Shown: positions 1-10,619 of the stretch, in pieces
How the letters are laid out: each line of letters starts with the position of its first letter
Position numbering within the stretch: position 1 is the first letter of the stretch
From: Acanthosepion esculentum
Lineage: Eukaryota > Mollusca > Cephalopoda > Sepiida > Sepiidae
NCBI GenBank assembly: GCA_964036315.1
Contig: OZ038492.1
Coordinates: forward strand, 36,147,118 to 36,211,117
DNA: 64,000 nt
Reading direction: 5' to 3'
The notes under the pieces: model-generated
What the model saw: the letters and a program-made list of their open reading frames with translations, nothing else
The model's database searches: none
Told to the model about the DNA's origin: nothing
Program-made: the position numbers and the translations under genes

Positions 1-285
1 ATATTATTCGGACTATTGTCCTCATCTTTGACGCCATATTTATTACAGAGATTCGGCAGTTGTACGCTCCGGCCTTCTTCAGGTGGTTGGAATGTGGAAT
101 TGAAACCTTTATTTCGCTCACTGGGGTAGACTGTTCTAGTTCCACGTGCCATGTTTAATGGATGTCAGATATAAGTTATCTCCTGTTAATTCCCCTCTGA
201 AACTTCTCCACTGCCTTAACCGAGTATTGAACTCACACTTTTTGTGTCCTGTCACTGGATCTAACAGTGCCATGCGTCTTTGAGG
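1..285 (-). mobile_element. SINE-T copy, minus orientation (tRNA-derived SINE)
   Basis: The 3' tail lies at the left edge and the tRNA-like head ends near 285. The same tail, containing CGGCCGAAACGTTGTAATAA on the opposite strand, recurs near 286-575, 19299-19599, 50073-50375, 52588-52850 and 60712-60785. A B-box-like GAGTTCAAT is readable in the head. The left end is cut by the window. It forms an inverted pair with the next entry. SINE-T is a working name. Confidence 0.7.
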
Positions 286-575
286 ACTCATGGCACCGGG
301 GATAAAGGCGTTAGTTAGATCCAGTGACAGTACACAGACAGTGTGAGTTCAATACCTTGTTAAGGCGATGGAGAACTTGGAGAGAGGAATTAACAGGAGA
401 TTACTGATAACTGGCTCCATTAAACATGGCACGTGGAACTAGTACAGTCTACCCCAGTGAACGAAATAAAGGGTTCAGTTCGACATTCTAACCACCTGAA
501 GAAGGTCAGAGCGTACAACGGCCGAAACGTTGTAATAAATATGGCGACAAAGATGAGGACAATCGTCTAAATAAT
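286..575 (+). mobile_element. SINE-T copy, plus orientation, head-to-head with the preceding copy
   Basis: The head has an A-box-like TGGCACCGGGGATAAAGG and a B-box-like GTGAGTTCAATACC. The body carries the CACGTGGAACTAG and CCACCTGAAGAAGG blocks, and the tail ends ...GATGAGGACAAT. It is the reverse complement of 1-285 apart from scattered substitutions, so the two could fold into a long hairpin. RNA polymerase III transcription is inferred from the family type only. Confidence 0.7.
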
Positions 576-663
576 GTAAATAGTGAACACTGTTATCCTA
601 TTTTAACATATGTATCTACCAAAATTACACAAAAATATCTTGAAACACTTAGGAGAAAATTTA

Positions 664-1258
664 TTAAAGAAATAAATTTTCTGGTTTCAAACAGTTTCCA
701 GACGAATTCTGAATCTCCTGCAATTCTTCTGTAAGTTTGAAGCTGGTGAATGCTGCCATAATATTTGCCTTCAGTTTATCATTCGTGTTATGAAGAATTT
801 CGTTGATCTCTCGCCCACCTGTGACCGACACATAATTATCAATTTTGTTGGAGTCTGGGGAGTTACTGAGCCAGATGCAAGAGGTGATGTCCTCGTAGAA
901 ATTGTATGACAAACATGACTGGGTTCTTCTTCTTGTGCGGCATGATGCAGAGGCCTATTGCCAGATATAGGGTCTTCCAGTAGCCAACCTCTTGACCCAG
1001 AACAGCACAACCTCCTCAAGGCGCTTGATGTACGTTTCCGTGTTGAGGCCTGTGGGATAATGAATGGAGGCATAACATCGCCATCACTAGTGATTCTTCC
1101 AAACATCTTCGTAATCACCTTTGGACCCATCCAGCTCTTTCCGAATCCTCTGATTGAAACACCAAAAACTCTGAAATGTTCGTATTGGAGATTCCGGTGC
1201 GAATGCCAAGCAGGACATCGTACCGTTCACAAATTTCTGGAGGAGTGAATTGCGACAT
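664..1258 (-). pseudogene. Mariner transposase remnant, internally deleted
   Basis: Three overlapping minus-strand frames together resemble a mariner-type (Tc1/mariner superfamily) DDE transposase. An N-terminal frame starts at the ATG at 1256-1258 (MSQFTPPEICERYDVLLG) and leads into QRIRKELDGSKGDYE, typical of the DNA-binding half. It then jumps, near 1090-1130 and in another frame, to ITSDGDVMPPFI, which belongs well inside the catalytic domain. The C-terminal part shows NSPDSN in place of the family SPDxNPxD, then NDKLKANIMAAFT. The first part of the catalytic core is therefore deleted and frameshifts separate the rest. It cannot be active. A LINE remnant lies immediately upstream. Confidence 0.75.
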
Positions 1259-1374
1259 GATTCTCTTTTTTTCACAGACGGCACCCAAAATGACGCTACT
1301 ATACTGTGCAGTCGACAAAACCAAAGACCCGCATAGGTGAAATTAAAAATATAAAATGGCTTCAATTCCTCCAT

Positions 1375-1650
1375 AGCAACCTGTATTTATAGAAAAGACA
1401 CAGAGAGGCAACCTTACGGTGCTGGGAAAGTAACTGAAGCCGTTCCGCTGGATAATATTGCTGAATCTTTAACAACGAGCTCAAGGCAAACAGCAGAAGC
1501 ACGGAACATATATGGCAGCAATATTCTAAGAATTGACGAAGGGTAGACTTATAAATATGTAAGATATATTCTGCAGAGAAAAAAGTGTCTCGCACAACAC
1601 AGTGAACCAACCTTTTTAGCAGCTGACCGAGCAATGGATTCAATATAGTC
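1375..1650 (-). mobile_element. LINE reverse-transcriptase C-terminal fragment
   Basis: The minus-strand translation contains AEYILHIYKSTLRQFLEYCCHIC followed by a region matching the RNVASLSLFYxYY block of LINE ORF2 tails. The same block occurs near 4060-4600, 11195, 27240, 35880 and 48550. Only the segment after the RT core is present, as expected of a 5'-truncated insertion. Confidence 0.6.
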
Positions 1651-2924
1651 TATCAACTTCATGTCAGCTGAGAAGGTTAGCCCGAGAAGGCACAACGGGT
1701 CACTTTCCTGGGTGTTAGCAACTGAGGGGTCTCTAAGATGATTAATGACGAGATGTTTACTTTTTTTATATATATTTACAGAAGAGTTATTGACCTAATT
1801 TTTACAAAACAGTTTACTTGTATGTAAAATATCATGTTATATTAGAGACAGAAGAAGATTATTATGATATATGGAGATATGTCACAACGCAGGGAGAAGT
1901 AAATTAATAATTCTCTCGGAGGAATTTATGATAAATGAGCCTGAATTAAATGTCCAATTCTGTTTAACAATTCCATTACTGACAATGATTAGACTTTCAC
2001 ACGGCTACATATAAAATATTTTTGTAATAAACGTCTTTGATGTGTTTCAGATTATTAAGCATACGATGATATTGTTATTTTATTGTTTGGAAAATAATAT
2101 CCGATTTTAGTTTCAACTTATACCCCTTAAATAATGTATTTAAACTGCGTTCAAATCAGACAAAAATGAAGAAACTCTAGACATTTCCACAATCGAGTTA
2201 ATGTTTATGGATTTACGATAAAACTTTAAATGTTGTGACGCCAATAAATGTTGATGTTTGTGCAGCTTCTATGCAATGGAATGACTTTTAGGACCAAAGA
2301 TTATCAAGATGCTTGAAAATGTAGTAGTCAGCATGCGAATGATCAGGGAAATAGAGTGAATTTGGCAAAAATTCGTATCACTAGTCTGTTATTTTCTACA
2401 GTGTCATCCTAGCATTGTCAAGAAGCAGAATTGGACAGCATTTTGCTTTAAAGAATGCACATTCCATCCGACTGCTGGCAGTAATCTTTCGTGGCGCTGC
2501 TCCCGTTAGATACCAGAAATATGTAACGTATGAAACCAATGGCGGAGAGTCACCATAATATTTTGTTGTTGAAATTTCAGTTTTGGAAATTGTTTGGTTA
2601 CATCGTCATGATCAAGCCATTGAGTCGATTGTTTTCGATTGTTTAAACGGCTTCATTTCTCAGGTCGTCACTATTCGAACAATAATTGGATCACTCGAAT
2701 TTTGGACAGAGTTCAAAACTTCGAAATCTTTGACTGAATTCACGTGGAACACATCGTGATTCTTCACCATATCAATGTTCTTCAGACAACCATTATCTGA
2801 GACACTTTAAGGCTTTATGGTGAGTTTCGTTCAACTATTGTTTTCAAATATTGACTGACAATTTCAAATGGAAGTCCTATACTTCATAAGCTAGTGCCCT
2901 GCTATCCGAGTGTATAGGTCACCC
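1651..2924. other. No recognisable feature, AT-rich
   Basis: I see no open frame of note, tandem array or copy of the repeats identified elsewhere in this stretch. Confidence 0.5.
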
Positions 2925-3014
2925 ATTATTATTATTATTACCTTCTTCTTCTTCTTCTTCTTCTTCTTCTTCTTCTTCTTCTTCTTCTTCTTCTTCTTCT
3001 TCTTCTTCTTCTTC
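2925..3014. repeat. (ATT)n then (CTT)n microsatellite
   Basis: Five ATT units are followed by about 24 uninterrupted CTT units and a degenerate pyrimidine tail to about 3060. The poly-phenylalanine open frame here is a repeat translation, not a gene. Confidence 0.95.
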
Positions 3015-3325
3015 ACATCCCCTCCTCCTCCTCCTTCTTCTTTTTCTTATTCTTCTTCTTGTGTTGTCCTTCATAATGCTGGCGATCGTGGCTCTCCAAA
3101 ATTACTTGCAAGCGGTCTAACAGCAAAATTGTCCAAATCGTTTAATATCCAAAAGTCTGCTAAACAAATTTTCTTTTTTCTTTTTTTCAAGTTTTCAGAT
3201 AAGGCGTTTGACCATCTTGACACCATTTGTCATAAGAATCACTGGAAAACATTTGAGTTATTCAGCTAAAAAGAGAGCGGGTTGAAATTGTTTTGTGTCA
3301 CGCCCATTGTCTTCCCAACTGAGCA

Positions 3326-3707
3326 ATGGTGAGGGGTAAAAGATCATTTAGGCATTCAGTAATAGTACCAACCTTTATACTCTGGCTTCCATCTTCAAAG
3401 ACTATCAAGAGAACAGTGAAGAAGTTTTAAAAAGAGGGAACAGTAGAGGGAAAAACTGGGTCAGGAGGTCACAACATGAAAAGCGATCATTATTTCAACC
3501 TCGAGATAAAGATGTGTTTTTAGAAAAGATCCATAATTTGACACGTGAGAGAGAGATTTCAACTATGACACTCCAAAGAGCAGTGAAAAAAGACTTGAAA
3601 ATAAAATCGTTCGTGAAACCTATGAGGCAACTTGTTACTCCAGGATAGAAAGTTAGAAGGTTAGAGAGGGCGAAGATCATCTTGAATAAGTTAGAAAATG
3701 ATCATGG

Positions 3708-3713
<6 letters not shown>
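3326..3713 (+). pseudogene. Mariner/Tc1-like transposase, N-terminal part, cut off by (TA)n
   Basis: From the ATG at 3326 the translation has two in-frame stops and reads SSKTIKRTVKKF, then ISTMTLQRAVKKDLKIKSF and RRLERAKIILNKLENDHG. This is the order of the paired helix-turn-helix region and linker of a mariner-type transposase. The catalytic IxFSDEK block should follow, but the frame runs straight into the (TA)n array at 3712. The DDE domain is absent. Decay plus loss or replacement at the microsatellite is inferred. Confidence 0.6.
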
Positions 3714-3762
<49 letters not shown>

Positions 3763-3766
3763 TATA
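3712..3766. repeat. (TA)n microsatellite
   Basis: Almost pure TA with one C interruption near 3757. It separates the mariner fragment from the 3' end of the next SINE. Confidence 0.97.
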
Positions 3767-3927
3767 ATTCACCGAGTTTAGAAGCAGCCTCGACAGAATG
3801 CAATGATGGACGGTCATTTCGTACAATATTTGAGACGCATCTGCAGTGCACTTCCACTAGCGAGAATTGAAACCCGGACAGTTATGTTATCAGACAAACG
3901 TCATACCAACTGTTCCAACAGGCCTCG
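3767..3927 (-). mobile_element. tRNA-derived SINE whose 3' end abuts (TA)n
   Basis: On the minus strand the head shows an A-box-like GGAACAGTTGGTATGACG and a B-box-like GGGTTTCAATTCTC at tRNA-like spacing. The body runs to GAATTATATATA, directly into the TA array. A second tRNA-like stretch begins on the plus strand around 3928 but is too weak to call. Confidence 0.5.
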
Positions 3928-4059
3928 GTGACGAAGCGGTAACGAATTAGACTCGATATTGCGCCGCTTGATCACATATTCCGTGGCGGAACTAATCCGA
4001 GTTTCCTTTACCCATAGGACTGTGCCCCCACGAGCCACGTCAATTATCCCCAACTCGCT

Positions 4060-4640
4060 CCATCCAGAGCATTAGAAACCGGTTCAAGCAAGGATATACA
4101 AGTGATAAAAATTATTAGCGGCGCTATATCGAGTAACCGAAAATGTAGAACTACTGCCATGTAAGGACAGAAGCCGACCAGTATCCACTTTCCATTCCCG
4201 ATAGAGGCCAAAAGTATTACCACATCCTTGTGGGTGATGAATTATTTTCCACCCTATAGTCCCGTTCTCGCAGACAAAAACGTCGCGATCCACACGCTGC
4301 TCAAATTCCATGGAAAGTGCTCAGACGAACTACATTTCTTAGTTCCAACGGGTACAAGGTTCCCAGTTAAGACCCGCCATTCCACGCTTAGTGTAACGAA
4401 CAACCTCTCACTCTTCTCGTAATCAACTGGTGGGATGTAATTTCAACTCCAGTATCTTCTATCCACGGATTGCGGCTATGTAGAACCGGCTCCCACGTTG
4501 ATTCTTCCTCGATCACTACAATCTTAGCATATAAACCATTATTTTCCCCACATATCCCCATAAAATATTATCAGTAGTCTTCTACCTCGAATGTTTCTTG
4601 ATCCTTGTACAGGGTGAACATTATTGTAAAAAAAAAATAA
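4060..4640 (+). mobile_element. LINE ORF2 C-terminus with 3' end and short poly-A
   Basis: The frame at 4228-4419 contains LLKFHGKCSDELHFLVP and KTRHSTLSVTNNLSLF, matching the SLFYRYFHGKCSDELHSLVP block of other LINE tails here. Shifted frames carry FYPRIAAM and NRLPR. The 3' end includes CTTGTACAGGGTGAACATTA followed by an A-rich run at about 4627-4640. Several stops and frameshifts mark it as dead. Confidence 0.65.
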
Positions 4641-4754
4641 CTACTATTTACGTACTTCGTTCCCACTCTCTCCCACGTTCTTTTTAAATAGTTTCTTTTA
4701 AACTTAAAACTTTTAAAACTGCTTTATCGATTCATTTTCTTTGATTCTATTAGA

Positions 4755-5115
4755 ATAAAGGTCAAGGTATGACGATAAACAGCCCTACGGCCACTGATCG
4801 GGAGATTGGAGCATTTAAAGAGCGTAGAATCCTGACTCTTGGTGGTAGCATCTGTTAGGTCCCCAGCTACGGTCAAACAGTGAACCCACAAACAAAAACG
4901 AAAATACTATGAAAGTCTAAAAATACATTTTTATAATAGAATTACTAGCAATACATTTTGGTAGAATTACCAATAATACATTTTATAGCAAAATGACCGA
5001 TTTTAATCAGAAGTTGAAAGCAATCAATTGTGTTTTCAAAATATTTAGGTTTTGGCATTAAATAGCCAATAGAGGTTTCGTTATGCCGCTACACCAAATC
5101 AGCTAATCTTCATAG
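4755..5115 (+). repeat. Dispersed repeat D1, copy 1
   Basis: It matches 29620-30130 over several hundred bases, including AATGACCG and the spaced TAGAATTACTA / ATACATTTTATAG motifs that are duplicated within each copy. The class is unknown; no coding content is seen. Confidence 0.55.
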
Positions 5116-5224
5116 AAAGGCAAAAACAGGAAACAGAATTATGCAACAATCCGTATAGTTAACTAGGAATTGCACAATTTAATTTTTCTAATAAAAATCG
5201 TTTTATTTCGTCAGTCAGTAACTT

Positions 5225-5560
5225 ACGTGCTATGCGTGATATACGCCTAGGCGATCATGTATCTTTCGATACATGACAGACGAATCAGATTTTCCGTAGT
5301 AGTTTGTCATTTCTTTCTGCTTTCGATATATAACTAACGAGGCAGATTTTTCCCGCAGTAGTTTGCCATTTCTTTCTGCGGTAGAACAGTTGCCAGCCAA
5401 GGCTATAGAAACCCGTCTGTCCTGCTATTTACCCATAGCTAGGTGCAGAAGATTAAGATTCATACCTTTCTCAAGGGTATAATAAGCACGTAAGGGAATG
5501 TGATGGATTTGACTGGAATTCGAACCGCTATCCATTAATCCATAGAATCCAATAAGTGGA
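5225..5560 (-). mobile_element. SINE-A copy with internal tandem duplication
   Basis: The tRNA-like B-box (GGTTCGAATTCCAG, minus strand) lies near 5530. The body TTACGTGC...CTAGCTATGGGTAAATAG and the tail ending at GTATATCACGCA are shared with 13656-13875, 43650-43800 and 60150-60275. At about 5285-5395 a ~57 bp unit containing AGAAAGAAATGRCAAACTAC is duplicated; the 13656 copy lacks this block. Confidence 0.65.
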
Positions 5561-5639
5561 AATGTAAGAAGAGATGATGTCTCTCCACATCTTTTCGTCC
5601 ATTGTAGCTTTGAGTAACGTTGGAAAATTTAACATTCCT

Positions 5640-5790
5640 CATCGCCCCATCCGTCGCTATCAAGCAAGGCGATAAAGCCACTAAGACGCAATAAGATGCT
5701 GGGAGTGGAAGAGAATGAGAAGACTTTAGAGAGGATAAAGAACAACAAAAGGTTTCAGGAAGACAAAAGACAGTGATGTACGTTGCTGTT
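5640..5790 (+). repeat. Dispersed repeat R-A, copy 1
   Basis: Contains GGCGATAAAGCCACTAAGACG and AGAATGAGAAGACTTTAG, shared with 6340-6490, 41995-42110 and 47800-48060. It has no coding content and the family is not identified. Confidence 0.6.
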
Positions 5791-6339
5791 TCTCCTCATC
5801 CATTCCTGTCTTCAAAGTCATGTTAGTGCTCCAAGCCCCTTTTTCTTCATTATCTGTCCAATAGATTCCATATATCTTTAACACTGTTTTTTATTACATA
5901 GTATTCTCAACATAGTATTTCGGCATCCGTTTGGCAAGTAAAATCTCTGCCGCTTAGAGTCACCTCTTCATTTCTTAGAGAATTATTCCGTATTCTCAAC
6001 CATATAAAAGGATAGACGAGACATAGTAATTCAGCACTTTTATTATTAGTTCTTTTTTATCAATTCAGGAAAAAAATATCCGATCAACAGGAAGAATAAA
6101 ACTATCCAATCAAAACATTCGATGGAAAAGCAAAGAAAAACATTCGGAAGTTGCAATGGAAGAAAATTAAAAAGTAAATCGAAAAAAAAAGAAAGTAACT
6201 TTTTTTTTATTTCTATTTAATTCTCATGAAAAATCGAGATGGAAAAATGTATTTTTTTCTTCTTCTTTTTTTCACTTTCTTACCGTAATCTCTTTGGTAA
6301 TGGTCCTCCATAATTTGGGCGAAAATCGCTTCTAACATT

Positions 6340-6490
6340 GAGTAAATCAAGTAAGGCGATAATGCCACTAAGACGCAGTAAGCTGCTGGGAGTGGAAGAG
6401 AATGAGAAGACTTTAGTCAAGACAAAGAACAACAAAAGAGCATGTTTCAAAAAGACAAAAGACAGCGATTTACATTTATGTTTTTGAAGA
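6340..6490 (+). repeat. Dispersed repeat R-A, copy 2
   Basis: Second copy, about 0.7 kb downstream of the first in the same orientation. Homology with the copy at 47800 seems to continue to about 6540 (ATGGTTACATCCAGC). Confidence 0.6.
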
Positions 6491-6559
6491 AGAATAAATT
6501 ATTAAAATAGAATTTATGGTTACATCCAGCTGATTCAACCGTAAGACGATGAGATCTAT

Positions 6560-6785
6560 TTGCCTATCTCGTAGTACACTTAAATTCTCACAATCAATCA
6601 AATTTTCCTATGTCTTAATGTTTTATTTAGTTTCTTAGAGCCAAGTTCGCTGTTCCAATCTGTCTTCGAACTTCTTTGGCACATTTTCTGCCGTTTTCTA
6701 TTGCACTGTCCAGATAATTAAACTTCCATATTTGCTTAATTCTGTCGTCTCTGTTCAGTAGCAATACAGTTTTGGCTGCCTCTTT
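6560..6785 (-). mobile_element. LINE reverse-transcriptase fragment (distal to YADD)
   Basis: A clean minus-strand frame of 42 codons at about 6645-6770 reads DRIKQIWKFNYLDSAIEN and CAKEVRRQIGTANLALRN. This is the RT block just after the YADD motif, comparable to the segment at 33660-33790. Frameshifted LINE-like coding continues towards 6560. Confidence 0.65.
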
Positions 6786-6799
6786 TATTGGCGGTCACC

Positions 6800-7455
6800 T
6801 TAGTGCCTAGTTTCTGAGATGAATGTGTGTGCAGAGTAAAGGCTAGCAGTGGGGAATGTGGAATAACCAAACAGAGTTCATGTTCTGGCCTAATCGGGCA
6901 CATTTACTTTTCACTAATACCATTGGTAAAGATATAGCACCATCTCTTTACCCATTAATCTTGGGTTAAATACTGTGACAAGCAGTGTCCTTTTGTGAAG
7001 GGTGGTTGCAAAACTTGTAGAAGAACAACTCTGAATTAAAAAGCGGGAAATTGGTAAAGATATACAACTTCGCTATCCACCAAGAAGTCATGGCAACACA
7101 AATAATACCAATAAAGAAAGACAAGGAATCTCTCGTGGTACATACTCACCTGCGCCCGGAAGGAAAATAGCATTTCAAAAGAATCTTTGCTATTAACAGG
7201 TAATGGTGCCTGACTTGAATTCATCGTAAAAATGCAGATGGTGCATTTTGCAAATGAAAAAAATTACGCATTATTTATTTCAGTAAACCGCGTCACTTAG
7301 AACGATTAATTTGCTACTTATGCAAATGCCAAAACAGTCTTAGTTGCCAATAGAAGTGAAAGATGGCTAATTTGTTTAAATAATGCACAAAGTAAAATAG
7401 ACATAATATGTCTAGATTATTAAACCCAAGCAGCATAAACGAAGATACGCTGCTT

Positions 7456-7456
<1 letters not shown>
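6800..7456. other. No recognisable feature
   Basis: Mixed AT-rich sequence; I found no repeat family match or credible coding region. Confidence 0.4.

Positions 7457-7548
<92 letters not shown>
7457..7548. repeat. (CA)n-(TA)n compound microsatellite
   Basis: About 24 CA units run directly into about 21 TA units. The same CA-then-TA order recurs at 11092, 12749, 15396, 16284, 36799, 47420 and 54940, suggesting TA expansion at the end of CA arrays. Confidence 0.97.
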
Positions 7549-7551
<3 letters not shown>

Positions 7552-8184
7552 CCGTTGGTAAATAATCCAAGTGAATCCTCATAATATAAAATATTAAATC
7601 GGATACACAAAGAGAGCTCAATATATTTATTGTAACAGAACATATTTAAATTTTTAATTACATATAAGAGAAATTTAAAAATATCTCATATGTATAGCTA
7701 TCTCACCCCACTTGAACTACCTTGCAAAATTTGTCATCAGCACGGGGTTAGGAAATAAAATATTTTTTTAATAAATAAAATAGAGTAACTAAATCCAATC
7801 AAAGAACTATACCAAATAACAAAAACCATATTACTTGAAAACTTTCAGCAATAGCAACAACTAAAATGGATAACTTTTGTAAGTCGAAGGGAAAACAATC
7901 ACCTAATCAAGATATTGATGTTCTACAAGACTTCGAACAAAATGTTGAAGTAAGCCCGTTCCATCATCGGTATTAGAAAGTGTAATAACAATAACTGGAC
8001 TTCAGAAACATATCTTCTTCAACAATTATTTTCATTTATATTTTATAAATACCAGCCGAAAGTAGCACTGCACATTTACTAAATGAAGGTCCAATTTTCC
8101 CTGACACGAAACAGCTAATATTACCGTGACCATTATTATACAATGTGCAAACGTTGGGAGTGTATGAGTTTTTAAAAGCATAAA
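7549..8184. other. No recognisable feature, AT-rich
   Basis: Nothing here matches the repeat families seen elsewhere and no credible open frame is present. Confidence 0.4.
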
Positions 8185-9290
8185 TTTTACTTCTTTCACT
8201 TTTTTCGTTCTTTAATCTTTTCTTTCCTTTGTTTTATTTACTTTTTTTACGTTTTTCTTTACTTTTTTAATTCTTTCTTTCTTTGTTCCGTATTATTTAC
8301 TTCGTTCACGTTTTTCGTTTTTTACGTATTTTATTTACTTCATTCCCGTTTTTCTTTCATTCTTTTCTTCTTTCTTTCTTTCGTTTTCTTTCTTTTTTCG
8401 CTTTATTTATTTCGTTCACATTTTCTTTCTTTACTTCTTTCTTTTTTTCTTTTCATTTGCTTCTTTCAGGTTTTTCTTTCTTTACAACTTTCTTTCTTGC
8501 TTCCGTTTTATTTACATCTTTTCCTTTTTTCCTTCTGTACGTCTTTGTTTCTTACGTTTTATTTACATCTTTCACGTCTTTCTTTCTTTACTCTTTTCTT
8601 TCTTTCGTTTTATTTACTTCTTTTACTTTTTCTCTTTCCTTCTTTCATTCTTTTTTTTTTCGTTTTATTTATTAGGTTGGTGCAAAAATAATGTCGTTTT
8701 TTGACGTTCAACTTCATGTGAGAAAACGACATTATTTTTGCACTTTTTTCTTTCTTTACTTCTTTCATGGTTTTCTTTTCTTAGTTCTTTCTTTCGTTCA
8801 TTTTCTTGACTTCTTTCACTTCTTTTTGTTTTTTGCTTCTTTCTTTCTTTTGTTTAATTTACTTCTTTCTTTCCTTAATTCTTTCTTTATTCTTTCTTTA
8901 CTTCTTTTTGACTTCCTGCTATCTTTCATTTATTTACTTCTTTTTTTCTCTTTTAGTTCCTTTTTCCTTCGTTTTATTTACTTCTTTCATCTCTTTCTTC
9001 GCTATTTTCTTTCTTTTTTCATCTTATTAACTTCTTTTTATTGTATACTTCACACTTTAATTCTTTCTTTCGTTTTATTTAATTCTCTCTTTCTGTTCTT
9101 TCATTTTTGTAATACTTTCTGTTTTTCTTTTCATGTGTTTCTTGTTACGGTTTATTTTCTTCTTTTTTCAATCTTTCTTTTGCTTTACGTGTTCTTTTTC
9201 TTTAATCTTTTTTCTTCTTTCTTCTTCCTTCTGTTTGCTTTCTTCTTTGTTGTTTTAATTTTGCATCTTTTACATCTGTTTCCCTGTTTC
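8185..9290. repeat. Long pyrimidine-rich tract, degenerate (TTTC)n/(TTTACTTCTTTC)n
   Basis: About 1.1 kb almost purely C/T on the plus strand, with TTTATTTACTTC recurring at irregular spacing. Open frames of up to 215 codons read F, S and L only and are composition artefacts. It is interrupted at 8672-8743 by a mariner-type hairpin. Confidence 0.9.
8672..8743. mobile_element. Miniature mariner hairpin (MADE1-like)
   Basis: The left end is TTAGGTTGGTGCAAAAAT followed by AATGTCGTTTT. The right arm, 8723-8743, is the reverse complement of its inner part (AAAACGACATTATTTTTGCAC). The terminal CCAACCTAA is missing on the right. TTAGGTTGGTGCAAAA is the established end sequence of mariner elements such as the one behind human MADE1. 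The whole unit is only about 72 bp. Confidence 0.75.
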
Positions 9291-9974
9291 GCCTTCCAAA
9301 ATCCTTTCCCCGATTCCTTCACAATCAACTCTCTTTGAGAAGCGTCAAACAGTCTACTGTCATTTCTGTCCCAATAATTGCGACGGTACAAAGAAAACAT
9401 CTATTCCTAATTTTCCCGTCACTGGAAAAATCTTATGAACTCTCATGTGACACAGATTATGCGATCTAACGTCAATATAGCGAAACGTCATCTAACACCA
9501 TTTGCAGGACGCCTTTTCCGTTGTGTGATATACAGGGTGTTTCAGAAAAATGATATTTCGTAATATTGACAAATTCTAGTTCAAATTATCCCACATTTTA
9601 ACAGCATGTGGTAGGAAAAAAATCAAAATTCTATGTTTAATAAATTCTTTTTTCCTTTTCAGGTATAGAACTGCCATTCAGTGCAAAATATTTTTGTTTC
9701 AGAGTATGTACGAACGCAGTCGAACAAGAATGTTCAGCGTGTATTTGTGAGATAATTCGTTAAAAATGCACCAACTGCAATGGTGAATTTTTTTTAGCTG
9801 TCCTTGAGTGTTGAGGTTGTGAATCGTTTTTTGCTCTGTTGAGCACTCTAATTTACTGCGTTGGCAGATTCTTGGATTTGATAGATTTTTCGTTTCTTTT
9901 TTTTTCTTGTTCGAGATTTCTTTCTTGTTTAATGTTTTATGTCTTTTGGCAAGTTGTTTGTTAGTCACACCAAC

Positions 9975-9975
<1 letters not shown>
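9291..9975. other. Unassigned; one mariner-like terminal motif
   Basis: At about 9534 CAGGGTGTTTCAGAAAAATG resembles a Tc1/mariner-type inverted-repeat end, but I found no matching opposite end nearby. The 89-codon minus-strand frame at 9699-9968 is lysine-rich and unrecognised. Confidence 0.3.

Positions 9976-10032
<57 letters not shown>
9976..10032. repeat. (TA)n microsatellite
   Basis: Pure TA, ending in AAATATATC. Confidence 0.97.
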
Positions 10033-10036
<4 letters not shown>

Positions 10037-10365
10037 TATCGCGTGGTCATGTGTGACGTCACGAGCTGCGGCGCGATTTTCGCTTCCTTGTCTCGTAAAT
10101 ACGAGCTTGTCGTTACTTTGAGCTTATTCAAACAGCAAGGGAGGGCCATGATTGTGGTTTCGTATATGTGTTGTTTGATTTATTAAAATTGTGATCTTTG
10201 ATAATGGCTTATCTAAGCCGAAACCTTAGATTGGATTCAAACATGTGTCAATATAGTGTTTTCCTTTAGTATTTCAACGATAATGTGATTAAGCTTATCA
10301 GACAATATGTAAGGAACTTACTTAAAATAAATAGATAAAATCTGTCAGTTACTTAATGTGTCCAT
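10033..10365. other. Unassigned; weak ribozyme-like stem
   Basis: A perfect 5-bp stem, GGCTT (10206-10210) with AAGCC (10215-10219), is followed at once by GAAAC and preceded by TTGATAAT. This has the order of a hammerhead stem II but the first core is degenerate. Nothing else is recognised. Confidence 0.25.
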
Positions 10366-10538
10366 TTGTTGTGTGCTTGCCGGATTTTTGCTTCAGGATC
10401 GCGTACCGGAATAAGTATTGTTTCGGTAGGATCCCTTGGGCGAACAAATAAGATGATGGAAGATCCGAAACTTGTCATGAGCCCAAGTCATAACATCACT
10501 GACGAGGCGATCCTGTGCACTCGTTGGAGTGTTTTCAT

Positions 10539-10542
<4 letters not shown>
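10366..10542 (+). repeat. Dispersed repeat with hammerhead-ribozyme-like core, copy A
   Basis: Related to 18051-18180. It contains CCGAAACTTG (10465-10474), a short loop and CCCAAGTC (10482-10489), so CTTG pairs with CAAG as a hammerhead stem III ending in GTC. CTGACGA follows at 10499-10505. A weaker GATGATGG precedes GAAAC. It is immediately followed by (TA)n and a PLE-type block. The ribozyme reading is inference. Confidence 0.4.

Positions 10543-10615
<73 letters not shown>
10543..10615. repeat. (TA)n microsatellite between two retroelement-like blocks
   Basis: Pure TA of about 36 units. Its right boundary (TTTGTGTATTTAGGCAGC) is the same as at 63574, pointing to a shared point of origin. 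Confidence 0.97.

Positions 10616-10619
<4 letters not shown>

Noticed and set aside
521..545. Hammerhead core in SINE-T (CTGAAGAAGG...GGCCGAAAC)
   Set aside because: CTGAAGA and GAAAC flank a plausible stem, but an extra base separates core and stem and no stem III ending in GTC follows.
3928..4055. Second, plus-strand tRNA-like SINE head next to the one at 3767
   Set aside because: An AAGCGGTAACGAATTAGAC stretch is suggestive but no B-box is found at the right spacing.
8283..9338. F-rich frames of 130 and 215 codons as hydrophobic proteins
   Set aside because: Same composition artefact in the first pyrimidine tract.
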